Assembly: GCA_021307315.1 (NCBI GenBank)
Contig: JAJSPD010000026.1
Location: 607,448 to 671,447, forward strand
Source of the DNA: Bisporella sp. PMI_857
Lineage: Eukaryota; Ascomycota; Leotiomycetes; Helotiales; Helotiaceae
Length of the DNA: 64,000 nt
Direction of reading: 5' to 3'
Shown here: positions 10,985 to 23,102 of the stretch, in pieces
How positions within the stretch are numbered: the first letter of the stretch is position 1
Layout of the letters: each line of letters begins with the position of its first letter
Notes under the pieces: model-generated
Told to the model about the DNA's origin: nothing
What the model saw: only the letters and a program-made list of their open reading frames with translations
Database searches by the model: none
Translations under genes and position numbers: made by a program

Positions 10985-12631
10985 CTACTTCGTCGAACAA
11001 TTTCTAGAAGAATGGCTTACTTCGAAATCTGTCAAATCGCCGCCAACCTCCTCAATTGCATGCTCCTCCGTCTCAGTAATGCCCCTCGCAGCAGCAGTCG
11101 CATCTCGGTTCTTGTTGCGCCTTATCAACAAGATTCTCAGAGCGATCGAGATAACAACCTGCGTGGCTGAGCATGAAAGAATAACAATGCAACCCGTAGG
11201 GTACGTTGGGGATTCGCTCGACAAGAAGGCATGCGGTCCGATAATGTTGCCAGCACAGTACGCCATGAATACGATAGCTACACCTGTGGTTCGCTTGGTG
11301 TAGCCACCCAGGTTTGTAGAGGGCATCTGCAGAGCGAGAACCAAGGAAGTTACGTACGAGCCAACGATGTAGTAGCCAAAAAGCACGCCGACGAGATGCT
11401 TCGCGCGGTCTAGCTTCCAAATGAGGCAGATACCTAGCACGGTCGGGAAGAGATACATCACCATAACGATAGTTCGAAAATTCCGGATACGCGAAGCGAG
11501 CCAGGTCCCGGACAGAATCCAAAAGACCTGAAATGCGCCTTGTGGTATGCCGAGAACAGTTGTAAGCAGCGGGTCCTTGACAAGGCCCTTAATGATGAGT
11601 TTCCCGAAAGACGCGATTCCTCCATTGATGACTTCATTGAGCAGCATGAAGAGGGTTAGGAGCCAGACTTGCGGGTCCAGAAGTGCTTCTTTGATCTGGT
11701 ACCATTTAATCTTGCGGTTAAGGATCCCAGTGCGACCGAGCTTGCCACGACCGATCAGCACAACTTTATCTTCAAGGCTGAAGTGTTTCGCTGAGAGGAT
11801 ATCATCAGGAAGGATATAAAGCAAGAGAAATCCCCAAGCAATGGTGACACCACCGCAGATGAGGAAAATGGCCCGCCAGACGGGGAAGGTGCGAATTTGG
11901 CCTATGGCATAGGTAATAAGCCCACCAGTCATAGACCCAACTCCGTTACAGGAGTAGAAAACCCCTGCCCTGAAGGGTTGTTCTTGGCGAGTATACCTAT
12001 TTATGTGACCTCGATGTTAGGCCCAGTGCTAAGGACTCACTTTGCGGACAGGCGGAAACTAAAAAGTGGATATTACGTACCACATACTGACAATCATCAT
12101 GAAACAAGGAGTGATAGGAGCTTCAAAGACACCTAACAAAAAGCGACAGATTGACAAACCAACAAAGTTTTTGCAAGATGCTGTGATCATGAGGATAGAT
12201 CCCCAAGAGATGACACAGCCAGACACAACTTTAGCCATTCTTGTCCTCTGCGCCAAATATGACCAAGGATATTCTGCAGTGAGGTAGGCAAAGTAAAAGA
12301 TACTTGCCAGCCAGCTGTATTGGTCACTGCTGATACCTGTGTCAGTGAACAAGTCGAAGACCGCCGAGTAGGCGAGGGCTGACTTGTCAATGTATTGCAA
12401 CACGTAGGTGCCGGCAAGCATTGGCAATAGGATCAAGTCGATCTTGCGGACGAGTTTCTTGTTCAACTCTTTGTCAACAAGCAGCTCCTGGATGTACTCA
12501 GGCGTGAAGTTATGCTCGCGCAGAAAGATATCTGCCTCATCCAAGCTGGAGGTTTCGCCAATTCCAAAATCATTGACCTTGGTATCTGACGTAGTTTGCA
12601 TCATGTCGCTCTTTTCGGGCTTGGAGTCCAT
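10985..12631 (-). CDS. MFS transporter, anion:cation symporter (Dal5/allantoate permease) type
   Basis: Predicted 520 residues from two exons: 12631-12081 and 11996-10985. The single 84-bp intron (GTACGT...ATAG) falls inside S-M-W-Y-T-R, a motif just before a membrane segment in this family. The cytosolic N-terminus contains the family pattern L-V-R-K-I-D-L-I-L-L-P-M-L before the first membrane helix, then Q-Y-I-D-K-S-A-L and R-F-L-L-G-V-F-E-A-P. About twelve hydrophobic segments follow. Members carry small organic anions such as allantoate, nicotinate, vitamins or aromatic acids, and the substrate cannot be assigned by eye. It is convergent with the Zn2Cys6 gene downstream. Reading frame and length are normal for the family. 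Confidence 0.87.
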
Positions 12632-13202
12632 TTTGGATAATCGATGTTAAGACAAGAACCGGGAAAATGGAGCAAAAGTTGGGAATATTGAGACTCAGGT
12701 TGCGACTATAAGAGAGCCGTTTGTCTCTAGTGGCCGTGGAATGTTGTTGCACATATATAGACGCACAACAAAAGCTAAGCCAACGGTAGGAAAGATAAAG
12801 TATAAATTGTACTTATCTCGCTCTCAGATAACGACGGAGTAGTTGTGGGGATGGAGGCCCCAGGTATTGCATTCGATATGCACTCCATACAGGGCAATAA
12901 CACTGAATACGAGTCGGCAAACGTCGGAAAACTTCCCTATCCAGCTTGGTGTCGGCTTACCTGTACCCATGCGACCGGCAAAACTTCGGCTGATGCACGA
13001 ACTGCATTCCCCTCTTCAACCGACCTCTCCCTCTCTTCGAGCATACCCACCACCGCCATGCCGAAGCTATCTGAAAAACGTAATACATTGCCAATACACT
13101 GCTGATGCCAATATATTAGGGGAATCATTATAAGCGCTATGTTACTACACTTGAAGTTGATCAAAGGACAGCTTCACATCACCTAGCTCACCCAACTTCA
13201 CT
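12632..13202. other. MFS promoter and gene-free spacer
   Basis: About 570 bp between the transporter start and the transporter pseudogene. The first part must hold the promoter of the minus-strand MFS gene. A short open frame around 12845-13105 has no recognisable protein features and is not called. Confidence 0.4.
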
Positions 13203-14330
13203 TTACTTTCGGAAACATATTCCTAATGCATTGCCAATACTCAAACTGGTTACCATTGAGGAAAGCGCAGCGAGAGAGTTGCCTCGGTGTGTTGCACCGA
13301 ATATACCTATGCAAAATGTCAGACAAATTGTATAGTTTGTAAATAGCAGGTAATAGTGAAGTCGAGGGTCAAATAAGGCATACAAATTTGACTGTGGAAC
13401 TAGGCCAATAGGCTTGGCCGTTCGACGCGAAACGCCGTAAACAGTCATTTTGTTTATGGTCGAAGTTTCACTTACCACAGCGGCAAAGATATACAAGCCA
13501 ACTCTGAGTCCAATAGCATTTCTGGAGTACAATATCATCATACGTATTGGCGATGCAGATATAACCACTTGTAAAGGCCCACATCACTGATCCGCGATGA
13601 GAACTGGAAATACGCAGCCTACAGCACCTATGCCATTCATGATCAGGAGCGGACTTATTGATTTGGAGTAGTTGAACCCAATTACACAGCGACTGTAGGA
13701 GTCGATACTAGAAATTGTAAACGCGTGGCTGTTCGATTGATAGAATGATTATTGGGGTGGGAGGACCCATGGCTTGACGGAAATTAACTTACCAGTAGAA
13801 TTTGAGCACACGACCCAGAAATCCTAACCTTTCAATAAGAATAGTACTTCAACAGCAGAGTGGAATAACCAAAGAAGAATGGCCCAATTGCGAAGAGTAT
13901 ACATGGCGTCTCCTTGAACGCCTGGCACTCAACTATTGGGCCGATCAGATGCGGCGAGGCTCCTGTTTTGCTGAGATTACTAGCAACTAGTAGAATTGCT
14001 AACTGCATAAATGTTATGCTTGAAGTACTCGGCTTCTGTAAAACCCGTGAAAGCGCCAATGAAGAATAGCACGAAAACCTGCTTCGATCCAATCCAACTG
14101 ATATCAGATGGAGGGCTGGGCGACTGGAAGCATAGTGCGTTTGGAATATGCCGAAAGAGTTTGAGGTACCCCATGTGTTGGAGATAACAAGGCGGACCGC
14201 AGCAACTTGGATCTAGGCAAGCAGGCACCCGTCGAGCGGTGGACCTGAAGTTGCCGTTGAAGCTTTGGTATATGCCCATGGCCACTCTCGTGAGCCTCCC
14301 ACCTTGTTTGATTCCTCCTCAATGTTGCGG
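13203..14330 (-). pseudogene. Broken monocarboxylate-transporter-like MFS gene
   Basis: Pieces of an MCT-type MFS protein run right to left on the minus strand in several frames. They are G-I-Y-Q-S-F, then S-D-I-S-W-I-G-S-K-Q-V-F-V-L-F-F-I-G-A-F-T-G followed by a stop, then R-x-G-P-I-V-E-C-Q-A-F-K-E-T-P-C-I-L-F-A-I-G-like residues. Further on come Y-S-R-C-V-I-G-F-N-Y-S-K-S-I-S and L-L-I-M-N-G-I-G-A-V-G, then another stop. The order matches the family, but several membrane helices between the pieces are missing and there are many stops and frame changes. It is therefore a deleted, decayed copy. Its C-terminal limit is unclear. Confidence 0.7.
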
Positions 14331-15222
14331 CCCGACGTGAATGGTATTCGGAACTACCAACAGCAAAGCTACGGGGGTGACCTTTTTAAGATCTGTTTTG
14401 CAGCCTGTATAAATAGGGAAGACATGTAGAATGTGATATAGAAATTCGTAATGGCCAAGCAGAAGCAACATAAAGAGGATTGCATCTAACCTAGTTTATG
14501 GGCTTGAACCAAGTAATATCGTATGGCGTCTCTTCAAAAACGTTTGCATGCTTATTAAATGGAATAAGTTCAAGCTCTTATCAAAGCGCCTGCGCTCTCA
14601 ACCACGGCGGGATGAAGTGATTCCAGCGGTGGATTCGGCTAGCAAAAGCATTCTTGACATACTATGATCTTCCTATAATAATGCAAGATATTCAGAAGCA
14701 TCGGAAATAACAGCGTCCGAAATGGTAATAATGACGGCATCACACCTTTTTTGTTCGGGAAACTGTTTTCCGCCGGAAACTATTGCTGGAACGATGCTGC
14801 GACGGGAAAAGTCGCCAAGTAGAAGCAGCCCCATAGTAGCACTCTTTGATTCGTCGATCTAGGTATCTTGGTCAATTCATTTGTTCTCCGCGGAAAGGAT
14901 CGTCTGGAGCTTTTCCTGTCGTCATGAGCAAGACGGCCAAATTTATTCTTCCCCTTAGAATGGAGGGACCAAGGCTCAATGGGGACACTAAGGTGATATC
15001 TCGCATCCTCCAACCATAAACGGATGGCTTTTGATTCGCTCGGTTTTGTTCGGGTACTCTTCAATGTCCAAAACTCGTTGGATCGCGAAGATACCTATAA
15101 AACTCACGATTTCTCTTCCGGCTTACCCCTCCATATTCTATAAAACTACAAAACAGTCTCCTTCCTTCCGTCCCGTTCATAACCGAAACAAGAACACGCG
15201 TTCAATCGCTTCCGAGCCAAAA
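14331..15222. other. Gene-free stretch with ACC deaminase promoter
   Basis: No gene is recognised. The final ~200 bp hold TATA-like CTATAAAAC words near 15095 and 15138, followed by pyrimidine-rich sequence, a usual setting for a filamentous-fungal transcription start. Confidence 0.45.
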
Positions 15223-16316
15223 ATGTCAACAGTAAAACTTCCAGAACCTTTCGCCAGCATCCCAAAGGAAAACTTCCTTTTCGGGTCCTCGCCAATCCAG
15301 TACCTGCCACTAATCACAAAGGCACTTGGTGGAAAAGTTGGTGTTTACGCAAAACGGGAGGACTGTAATTCCGGCCTGGCTTTCGGTGGAAACAAGGTTC
15401 GCAAATTAGAGTGTGCAGTTCCAACTCCACACCCACATGAATACTCTTAATATTCTTTAACAGGTATTTTGGCCCCGCGGCTGTGGAATCAGGCGCCGAT
15501 ACACTTGTCAGCATCGGAGGCGTTCAATCTAATCACACTCGTGCAGTTGCGGCCATTGCAGTCAAACTCGGGCTGAAGTCGGCACTGGTGCAAGAGAAAT
15601 GGGTAGATTGGGAGGACCCTGTATACACAAAAGCTGGAAATATCCAACTATCACGCCTAATGGGTGCAGATTCACGTCTTGACCCCTCGCCATTTGGAAT
15701 CGAGCACAAAGATAGCTTAAAGAACCTGACGCAAGAAATCATCGATAAAGGGGGCAAGCCATACTATATCCCAGCAGGTGCTTCAGATCATCCATTAGGT
15801 GGACTTGGTTTCGCCAGATGGGCGTTTGAGGTCGAGGAGCAGGAGAAGGAACAGGGCGTCTTCTTTGACACCATCATCGTCTGTGCGGTTACGGGTTCCA
15901 CTATGGCTGGTATGGTGGCTGGTTTTAAGCTCGCCCAGAAGAACGGCTCGCGGCCGCGAAAAGTCATCGGTATCGATGCGTCGGCCAAAGTACAGCAGAC
16001 ATTCGATCAGATTCTGCGCATCGCAAAGGCTACCGGAGTGAAGATTGGACTGAAGGAGGGCGACATCACTGAGAACGATATTATCTTGGATGACAGGTAT
16101 CACGCTGGATGTTACGGTATTCCTGACAGGCAAACTATCGATGCAATCAAGTTTGGTGCTTCAACCGAGGCATTCATTACGGATCCTGTCTATGAAGGAA
16201 AGAGCTTGGCTGGAATGATGGATATAATTCGAAAGGGAGAGCTACCGGAAGGTAGCAATGTATTGTACGCACATCTTGGAGGTCAACTGGCTCTCAATGC
16301 GTACACTTCCATGTAA
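15223..16316 (+). CDS. acdS: 1-aminocyclopropane-1-carboxylate (ACC) deaminase
   Basis: Predicted 346 residues from two exons, 15223-15410 and 15464-16316 (53-bp intron, GTGTGC...ACAG, splitting L-E-Y). It is a PLP-dependent enzyme of the tryptophan-synthase-beta fold that cleaves ACC, the ethylene precursor, to 2-oxobutyrate and ammonia. The cofactor lysine is K58 in G-G-N-K-x-[14 protein letters not shown] and the phosphate-loop region [10 protein letters not shown] follow. D-P-V-Y-E-G-K-S carries the Glu, and A-H-L-G-G the Leu, that separate true ACC deaminases from the closely related D-cysteine desulfhydrases, which have small hydroxyl residues there. Both diagnostic residues are present, so the specific call is well supported. 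The length is normal. The gene lies directly beside a large transposon block but shows no damage. It suggests contact with plants, or use of ACC as a nitrogen source. Confidence 0.92.
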
Positions 16317-16606
16317 TTTCTTGCTGTACCACAAACAACAAATAGAGATTTGATTAGCACAGTATCTCCACCTGGAAACTATCTTGGGGCTGCCTCTGCT
16401 TCCGGTGCAGGCATTATTGTACACAGACACCTCTGTCAACAGGGATATCAGCCAATGCAAAGCTTAGTTAAGGTTAAAGGAGCTGAGTATATTAAATAAA
16501 TGAAATCAATACTTCCAGCGATATATGAAGCGTCACTGCCCATCAAAAATGCCAGCACTCTCCCAATCCCCTCTGTTTCTTCCATTCTTTAGAGACAAAT
16601 CCCTGC

Positions 16607-16614
16607 GCTAGACT
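16607..16614 (+). repeat. hAT target site duplication, left copy (GCTAGACT)
   Basis: Eight bases directly before the left end of the hAT element, identical to 22355-22362 directly after the right end. Confidence 0.9.
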
Positions 16615-17073
16615 CAGTGTGAGAAATTTCTAATCTACTACTCGAGTAGTAATCTAGAGTAGTAGATTAGATTAGATTTAGATTAGATTAGCTAAAATTT
16701 CAACTAATCTAGATTAGATTTAAATTAGTTATTTTCACTACTCTAGATTATTAAAGTAGTAAAGTTATTTTTAGAAATCAAATTTTAGGTATATATAAAT
16801 ATTTAAGTTATTATAATAGTATAAATATAAATATATTAATTAAAACTAATAATTAAAACTAACAATTGCCTTTATTATTACTATTATAACTTTAATTAAC
16901 TAACCTAAAACTAACTCTAAACTAAAAGCAGTATAAATAGCTTTTAACTTTAAATTTAAATAAACTTTATATTTTAGTTAAAACTTTAAAGTTTCAACCG
17001 ATAAACTAATAGCTATTAAATTATTAGTCTATTAAAAATTTTTTTTTTTTTATATTAACGCTTTCTTCGACTA

Positions 17074-18931
17074 ACGTAGTTCACAAGCGAATGTAAATCA
17101 CAAGCGAATGTAAATATTTTTCTTGGCATTTTATTAAAACTCAAATAACACAACAATTAAACAATTAATTAATTAAAGCTATTCAGATTCAGAATCTCCA
17201 AATTCTACTTTAATGTTTTGACACGTTCGTACGTTATAGCCAAATTCTCCGCACGATTTGCAGCGTTGTTGGTGTGGTGCGGAAACTTTCGTACGACTAC
17301 TACTTTGAGCTAAATCAGCCTGCAGTTGTGTATTAACGTCACTTTGAGCTTGAAGATCTTGCGCATTTTGCAAGCTAAGTGATCCTCCTTCTTGAATTCG
17401 ACGCTTTTTCGTACGACGACGCCGACTAAGTTTATTATTTGCTTTGCGCAATGCGGCGTTCTTTTCGCGTAACAAAACTAATTCGTGGATTGCACGCGTT
17501 GCACTTTTAGCAAACTGATCTACACTTGACAAAAGCGCCGTTGGCGAGCTATTTTGATGTCGTACGATCTTTTCTTTCACATATTTAGTATGTGATTGCG
17601 TTTCGATTACGTTGTGCGGCGTTTTTAGCTCCTATGCCGCAAGCAAATCGGACGAAATTGGCGGCGGAGTTGGCGCGGAAACTCGAATATCAAGCTGTGA
17701 AATTACATATTCTGGATTATACGGAACAAGTTCTGTTCCGCGAAAGCTTTCTTGAATATTAGATTTTGTTATTGCTGTACGAAATGCAGTGTGAAAAGCA
17801 GGAAAAAAGTCTTCTTTAGAAATATGTGTAATATGTGCGCGCATTAACTTTTCGATCTCAGCACTGTACGAACGTTTTAATGCGCGAAAACACTCAATAT
17901 CAAATGGCTGAAACTTATGAGATGAATGTGCAGGCATACACAATGTAATAATATTGTGTTTTTTGCAATAAAGCTTAAAATCGGTCGAATGATGGCTTTC
18001 GTGACCGTCAAGAATAAAAAGCCGATATACACTTTTCGTACGACTTTTTGTATGTTGATCAAAATGCTGAATTCAATTTAAACCTCGTTTATTTGTTGTT
18101 TAACTATTTGCAGTAACTGCAATTACTTAATCGTACGGCAATTGACTGTTTTCGTACTATGACGACAAATAGTTTTTGCCCGCAACAATAATATATGGCG
18201 GCAGCGCATAGCCGTACGAACTGATATTTTGAATAACTGTAATTTATTCTCGGTTTCTTTGCTGTACAGTCCGAGGTTTATTTTGCCGTTTAGCGCTTGT
18301 TACAACTATTTCGGACGAAATCTAGCTTATTAAAAACTTTGTTTTATCAAAATTGTATATATCTTCTTTATTGATTCTATATTTGTTGATTGTGTTTCGT
18401 ACGAGCTGAAACTACGCGTTATACACGTCTGGATTTTCGCATTTAGCTTTTTGATAGTCGATTTGACGATTAAAACGCGTCTGTAGCTTTGGTTGTCGTC
18501 GTACGAAATTCGAAGTCTAGTTCTTGCCGACGCGTTTCGCGTTTCGATTTGCGAGCAATCGATTTGCTATATCTTCAACACTACTGACTCGAGGAGGAAA
18601 TGATCGCGAATCCAAATCAAGAATATGTCGTACGATAGTTTCTTTTTTTAATTGAGTTAATTTTCGAGACTTTGGAATAGTATCGTGCTTTGCAAGCATT
18701 TCTCGAGCTCGACGACGTAACGTTGCAGAAAGCACTTTATATATTCGCGCAATTGTTGTAACATGTATTTGAGAGTTATTTCGTACAATTTTGACAGCTA
18801 AAAGCATATCAGATTCGTTCTACGTACGAGCCATTTGTAATTGTGGTATAATTGTTGTGTAAAGTCAAAAAGTAAATGCCAAGAAAAATATTTACATTCG
18901 CTTGTGATTTACATTCGCTTGTGAACTACGT
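17074..18931 (-). mobile_element. Pogo/Fot-like DNA transposon, copy 1 (inside the hAT)
   Basis: Both ends start ACGTAGTTCACAAGCGAATG and are inverted copies of each other, flanked by the TA duplication expected of the Tc1/mariner superfamily (17072-17073 and 18932-18933). Each terminal repeat carries two copies of a 17-bp unit, CACAAGCGAATGTAAAT. Length is 1858 bp. It inserted into the 3' part of the hAT element. A second, longer relative lies at 33747-35639. Confidence 0.92.
17179..18834 (-). pseudogene. Pogo-like transposase of copy 1, inactivated
   Basis: Minus-strand coding pieces run from M-A-R-T-stop at 18834 (a CAG turned TAG at codon 5) through an HTH region, V-T-T-I-A-R-I-Y-K-V-L-S-A-T-L-R-R-R. 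The DDE core is interrupted by stops. A C-terminal part around 17943-17632 begins M-C-M-P-A-H-S-S-H-K-F-Q-P-F-D, the usual region of pogo/Fot transposases. The last part (17580-17179) has a basic coiled stretch and a zinc knuckle C-x2-C-x4-Y-x4-C. Copy 2 still has His at the Tyr position, a C-to-T change (CAC/CAT to TAT) fitting RIP. Confidence 0.85.
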
Positions 18932-18939
18932 TATTTCTT

Positions 18940-21900
18940 CTTGAAAAATTCCTCAACTTTTAAAAGATATTATTAATTCAAAAGTCTTTTTATTAAGCCT
19001 ATTTCTTAGCTTATTAATAATAAAAGCTTTTTAGCTAAAATATTTTTAGAAAAGCGGAAGTTGCCGGTATTTGTAAATAGCTTCGAGCTATTAAAAATAA
19101 AACTGGAAATTTATTTTTATTATTAGCCAAAAAGTTAAAGCCGAACTTATTAATAGAAATATTAGTGCTTATTCTTAATAAATTAATAAACTAATAATAG
19201 ACTAATAACTTACAGTTTATTTACTTTTTTTTCGTCAAAATATAAAGTAAACTTATCGAGTTTTCGTTTTTATCGTTTTTATATATATATTTAAATGTCG
19301 TCGTTTCGATTTAAATTAATATTTTCGGCTTGTTGTAATAGAAGTAAGCTTAAAAATAGTTTTCTTTATATTTATAAAAGTTAATAAATAGCTTTTAATA
19401 ATTTCTTAATAAAAAATTACTTACATATTATATATTTCTTTTAGTCGGTTAAATATTATCGCGTACTTTTAGTAAAGCCGATAAGCTTTAAGCCGTTTTT
19501 TTTAATTCTAAGTTTAAAATTAAAAATAAATATAAAGCTTTATTATTAAAGTTTATTCTTTGTTTAAAGTAATATTTCTTTAATTTAGCAATACTTTATT
19601 TATAGCATTTGTAAATAAAGAGTCTAGTAAATAAATTAGCTTATATTATTAGTATTTATAAAGTTATATTACATTTAATTCTTTTCGAATAGTTTTAGTC
19701 GATTATATATATTATATATTCAAGTATTAAATAATATATAGTCGAGTATTTGTCGGCTTGTAATTTTGTTGTAGCTTTATAAAAATATTAAATATTTTAA
19801 AGCATTTTTTAAATATAAAATTTAAAGTCTTTTAATAAAAAAATAGTTTTATTCTTTTTAAAACTTTTGATTCGAATAAGCTAATAACGATTTTAATAGC
19901 TAGCTAAAAATGTAAAAAGTTTTAAGCATATTAGCTGTTGAAAACCACTTTGTTTTTTGATTTATAAAAAATATTAATTAGTATATTTATAAGTAATATT
20001 TTAATAAATTAACTTACTAAGTTGAAGTATTTAGATTTTGTATATTAAAAGCTTGTATTTGGCTTTTTAATAGTTTATATTCTTTAAAAATATTTAATTC
20101 CGATTATTATTTTTGTCACGATCACGATCCTATGGCTGTAAGGGCGCTGAATAGGTGCTTCAATTACGAGAATACTAAACTAAGGAGGAAAGGTGTAGCT
20201 GTTGCTGGCATCCCCTAACATAAAGACATGACCAGTGACCACATAGGCGAGCTGGTAAGCGAACCAATGGGCGTCTGGTGCGATATTGAGGACCGTGACA
20301 ATTTTTCGAATTCGTTTTTATAAAAAAGTATTTAAATAAAGTTAATATATTAGTATAATATTAATTAAAATAAGAATAAACTCACTATTAAGCATATTTT
20401 CTTCGATTTCGTTTTTCGTTTCGATATTATAAATATTATTATTAAAGCTATTATAAGCCTTTTTATAATAGCTTTTTAATATATTTTGTACTACTAAATT
20501 TAATACATAAGCAATACAAGATATATCGTTTAAAAGCTATTTCTGATAAACTATAATAGTTTTTCAAGCTTTTATTAAAGTATTGTTAGAACTAGCGTTA
20601 TTTCTAGTAATACTATATAAATAGTTAGTTATATATTTAATCATATTAAACAAAAAACGTACTTATTAATATTATATTCAATATTATAGTTTTGTAAAGT
20701 TTGTAATAAAACTTCGAATAAATAAAACCAAAGTAAAGCTTTTTTAAATTCTTTATTGCTAATAAATAAAACTTTAATTAAAAGTCTTTATTTATAAAAT
20801 AACTATATTTAAAGTTAATAATATATTACGTTTAATTAGATTTATTAATACTTACATTATAATTCAAAATAAGCGTCTTAATTAATAGCTGTCCAAGCGT
20901 TTAAAGTTAAACTAAAAAGCCGTTTGTTTTTATGTTATTTTTAGCTTTTTTTTATTAAAGATTGTTTTTCTAAATAAATAGAATTTAAATCTTCTTTAAA
21001 AGCTTAATAATATAACTTTAGGACTTAGCTATAAAATATTAGTATAACTATTAATAAAAGTGTCGAAATAAAGACTTACTTATTAAAGTATAATAATAAA
21101 CTTTTAAAAAAGTCTGAAATAACCGCTCGGAAAAATATATTATTTAATACAATAAATCTAAAAAGAAGCTTTTTAAATTTATTAATATTAAATACTTTTT
21201 CGGGAGATTTTGGCCTTTTAGCAGCTTTTGTTTAATAAAAGCGTCCGAAATAGTACTAGTAGTTTTTGTAAAATTCGGTTGCATCAGAATCTAAAAATAA
21301 TTATTAGCTTAAATTTTAATATATTTTAAAAACAAATACGTACTATTATCTAAGTTATTTAAAACTTTTCTTATATTAAAGCTTTTATAAGAGTTTTTAT
21401 AATAAGCAATATAATTACTAGTAAACTTATAAACTCTTTCGTTATTCCAAGTTTTACTATTAATATATTAGTAAATAGCTTATTAAATTAATAAAAGGTT
21501 TATATAACTTACTTGCATCCGGAACGTAAACACTTAATAGTAACTGATCGATAATTTTCGATGTTTTCGGGGTTTTTTTAAAAAGTTTAAAGTTTTAGAA
21601 AATAGTTTTTTTTAAATATAATAGAACTATTTTCTAAATTTTCAAGCTTAAAATCAGAAGAATTTTGAACTATATTTAAAGCGACTAAGGTTTTATAACT
21701 ATTTTGAATAATAAGTAGTAAAATCGAGTATCGATAAATATATAATAACTTAATAGTAGTAGTAGTAGTAAAAAATATAATAAAATACTTTGAATAAAAA
21801 AAGTAGCTTTAGTTGAAGAAAACGACTTATTTATATCAAATTATTAAGCTTAAAGCATTCTAAAGCTTAAAAATCAATAAATATTATTAATACGTTTCTT

Positions 21901-22200
21901 ATTAATCAAATATCAATTAATAATACAAAAAAAAGCTTTAGAAAGTTGATTTGAAATCTACATTACAAATCAAAAGTATTTCTAATATATTTAATAATTT
22001 AATTAATAAGCTATTAATAATTATTGATTTATAATATAACTAATTAGTAATACTATTAATTCAATAATACAGTTTATTAATTAAAGTTATATTTATAAAG
22101 TTATTAAATAAATTATATATGAGTTATTATTGCTATTCTCGAGAAGCGGATAAAGCCGTTGACTAAGCTTTTTAAGTAAGGCCCTTGCTTTTAGTCTGTT
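18940..22200 (-). pseudogene. hAT transposase, heavily mutated
   Basis: The minus strand near 19100-19000 reads like the C-terminal hAT dimerisation region. The intact-looking counterpart at 54300-54200 reads N-K-Y-P-V-L-F-L-V-V-K-K-Y-L-Q-I-P-A-T-S-A, then S-E-R, then I-I-N-K-L-K-N-R-F-N. The two loci align over several hundred bases. The remaining coding region runs towards 22200 and is too full of stops and TA-rich change to trace domain by domain. It is split by the insertion at 20114-20300. Confidence 0.65.
20114..20300. mobile_element. Small solo-LTR-like element TGTCACG...CGTGACA with 5-bp duplication
   Basis: A 187-bp, normal-GC island inside the very AT-rich hAT body. It starts TGTCACG, ends CGTGACA, and is flanked on both sides by ATTTT (20109-20113 and 20301-20305). 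That is the 5-bp duplication and TG...CA ends expected of an LTR retrotransposon solo LTR. It contains the core TCAATTACGAGAATACTAAA, shared with 25263-25423 and, mutated, with 35668-35850. Unlike its host it shows no C-to-T decay, so it probably arrived later. A non-autonomous short element (TRIM-like) is an alternative. Confidence 0.75.
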
Positions 22201-22354
22201 TTTAGTTAGTCAAGCGATTACATAACCACTACTCGAGTAGTAATCTACTACTCTAGATTAGATTAGATTAGATTTAGAGTAGCATATTAATTGACTAGAT
22301 TAGATTAGAGTAGTAGTCACTACTCTAATCTAATCTAATCTATTTGTTACACTG

Positions 22355-22362
22355 GCTAGACT
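22355..22362 (+). repeat. hAT target site duplication, right copy (GCTAGACT)
   Basis: Eight bases directly after the right end of the hAT element, identical to 16607-16614. Confidence 0.9.
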
Positions 22363-23102
22363 TGACTGGATCGGCCAGCCCAAGAGTAGCCGCCTTGTCG
22401 AAGTCTGAGCTTGAACGAATCTGCTGCTTTTCGACGATTGGTATGATATTTTCAACATTTAACAGAGAGCTTAAGGCAGAAGGCAGTCGGCACGATATCT
22501 AGTGGTTGAGTAGTATTTGGCTTCCAATGGTCTCAATATCCCGAAATTACTTGAAGATGTTATCGGATGAATACTGGGTAATAATATATATCTAAGAAGT
22601 TTTGAATGCGAGAGGGGGGCTGCAAGATATCACATAAATTATACATTTTTAGTTCCACAAAAAAATCTAAAGTAATATGACTTGCATTACTACGGTATCT
22701 CCCTCACCTAACTAGGTCCTCACATAGCTAGGTGATAAGGAGTCATCCTCTCATCCTACACTCTCGGGAGAATTCTATTGTGACCTTCTGATGGTCTCCG
22801 ATACGATATAATACCAATCTAACAGGGAAGCTATTTAACGCCAAGCACGCCTCTGATAGGTAGTGGAGGGCAGGCCAGGACGGCGGGGCCATGGCTGCCC
22901 CTTATTTACCAGCATCACGGATTCTTATTGGAGCTGCACATGAATGCCCGAACATTCGACTAGATCACCGTAAAGTGCATTGCATTACGCTGTACTTACT
23001 CGCAGTGCTACGGACTCTCAATGCAAACTCCCATGTCATCAAATTTCAGGAGTAATGTCGGTATTTCAACGTAACTGCGACTGATCCCTAACCAATCTGG
23101 CT
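22363..23102. other. Gene-free spacer between hAT and MITE
   Basis: Mixed-composition DNA. No gene or recognisable repeat is seen on either strand. Confidence 0.4.

Larger units (their letters stand above)
16615..22354 (-). mobile_element. hAT-superfamily DNA transposon, complete ends, nested insertions
   Basis: The ends are CAGTGTGAGAAAT at 16615 and, inverted, CAGTGTAACAAAT ending at 22354. A perfect 8-bp target duplication, GCTAGACT, flanks the element (16607-16614 and 22355-22362). Eight-base duplications and C/TAGTG ends are hallmarks of hAT. Both subterminal regions are packed with TAATCTA/TAGATTA words in direct and inverted order (about 16635-16735 and 22225-22345), likely transposase-binding sites. 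Two later insertions are nested inside: a pogo-like element (17074-18931) and a small LTR-like element (20114-20300). Total span is 5740 bp, about 3.7 kb without the insertions. The body is extremely AT-rich and full of stops. Confidence 0.9.

Noticed and set aside
11073..11522. 149-codon minus-strand open frame
   Set aside because: Overlaps the MFS transporter on the same strand in another frame; the transporter frame has the membrane helices and family motifs.
12843..13133. 96-codon plus-strand open frame
   Set aside because: Begins with a weak start, shows no family features, and lies in the gap between the MFS promoter and a pseudogene.
14780..15064. 94-codon minus-strand open frame upstream of ACC deaminase
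   Set aside because: No family features, and it overlaps the region expected to be the promoter of the plus-strand gene.
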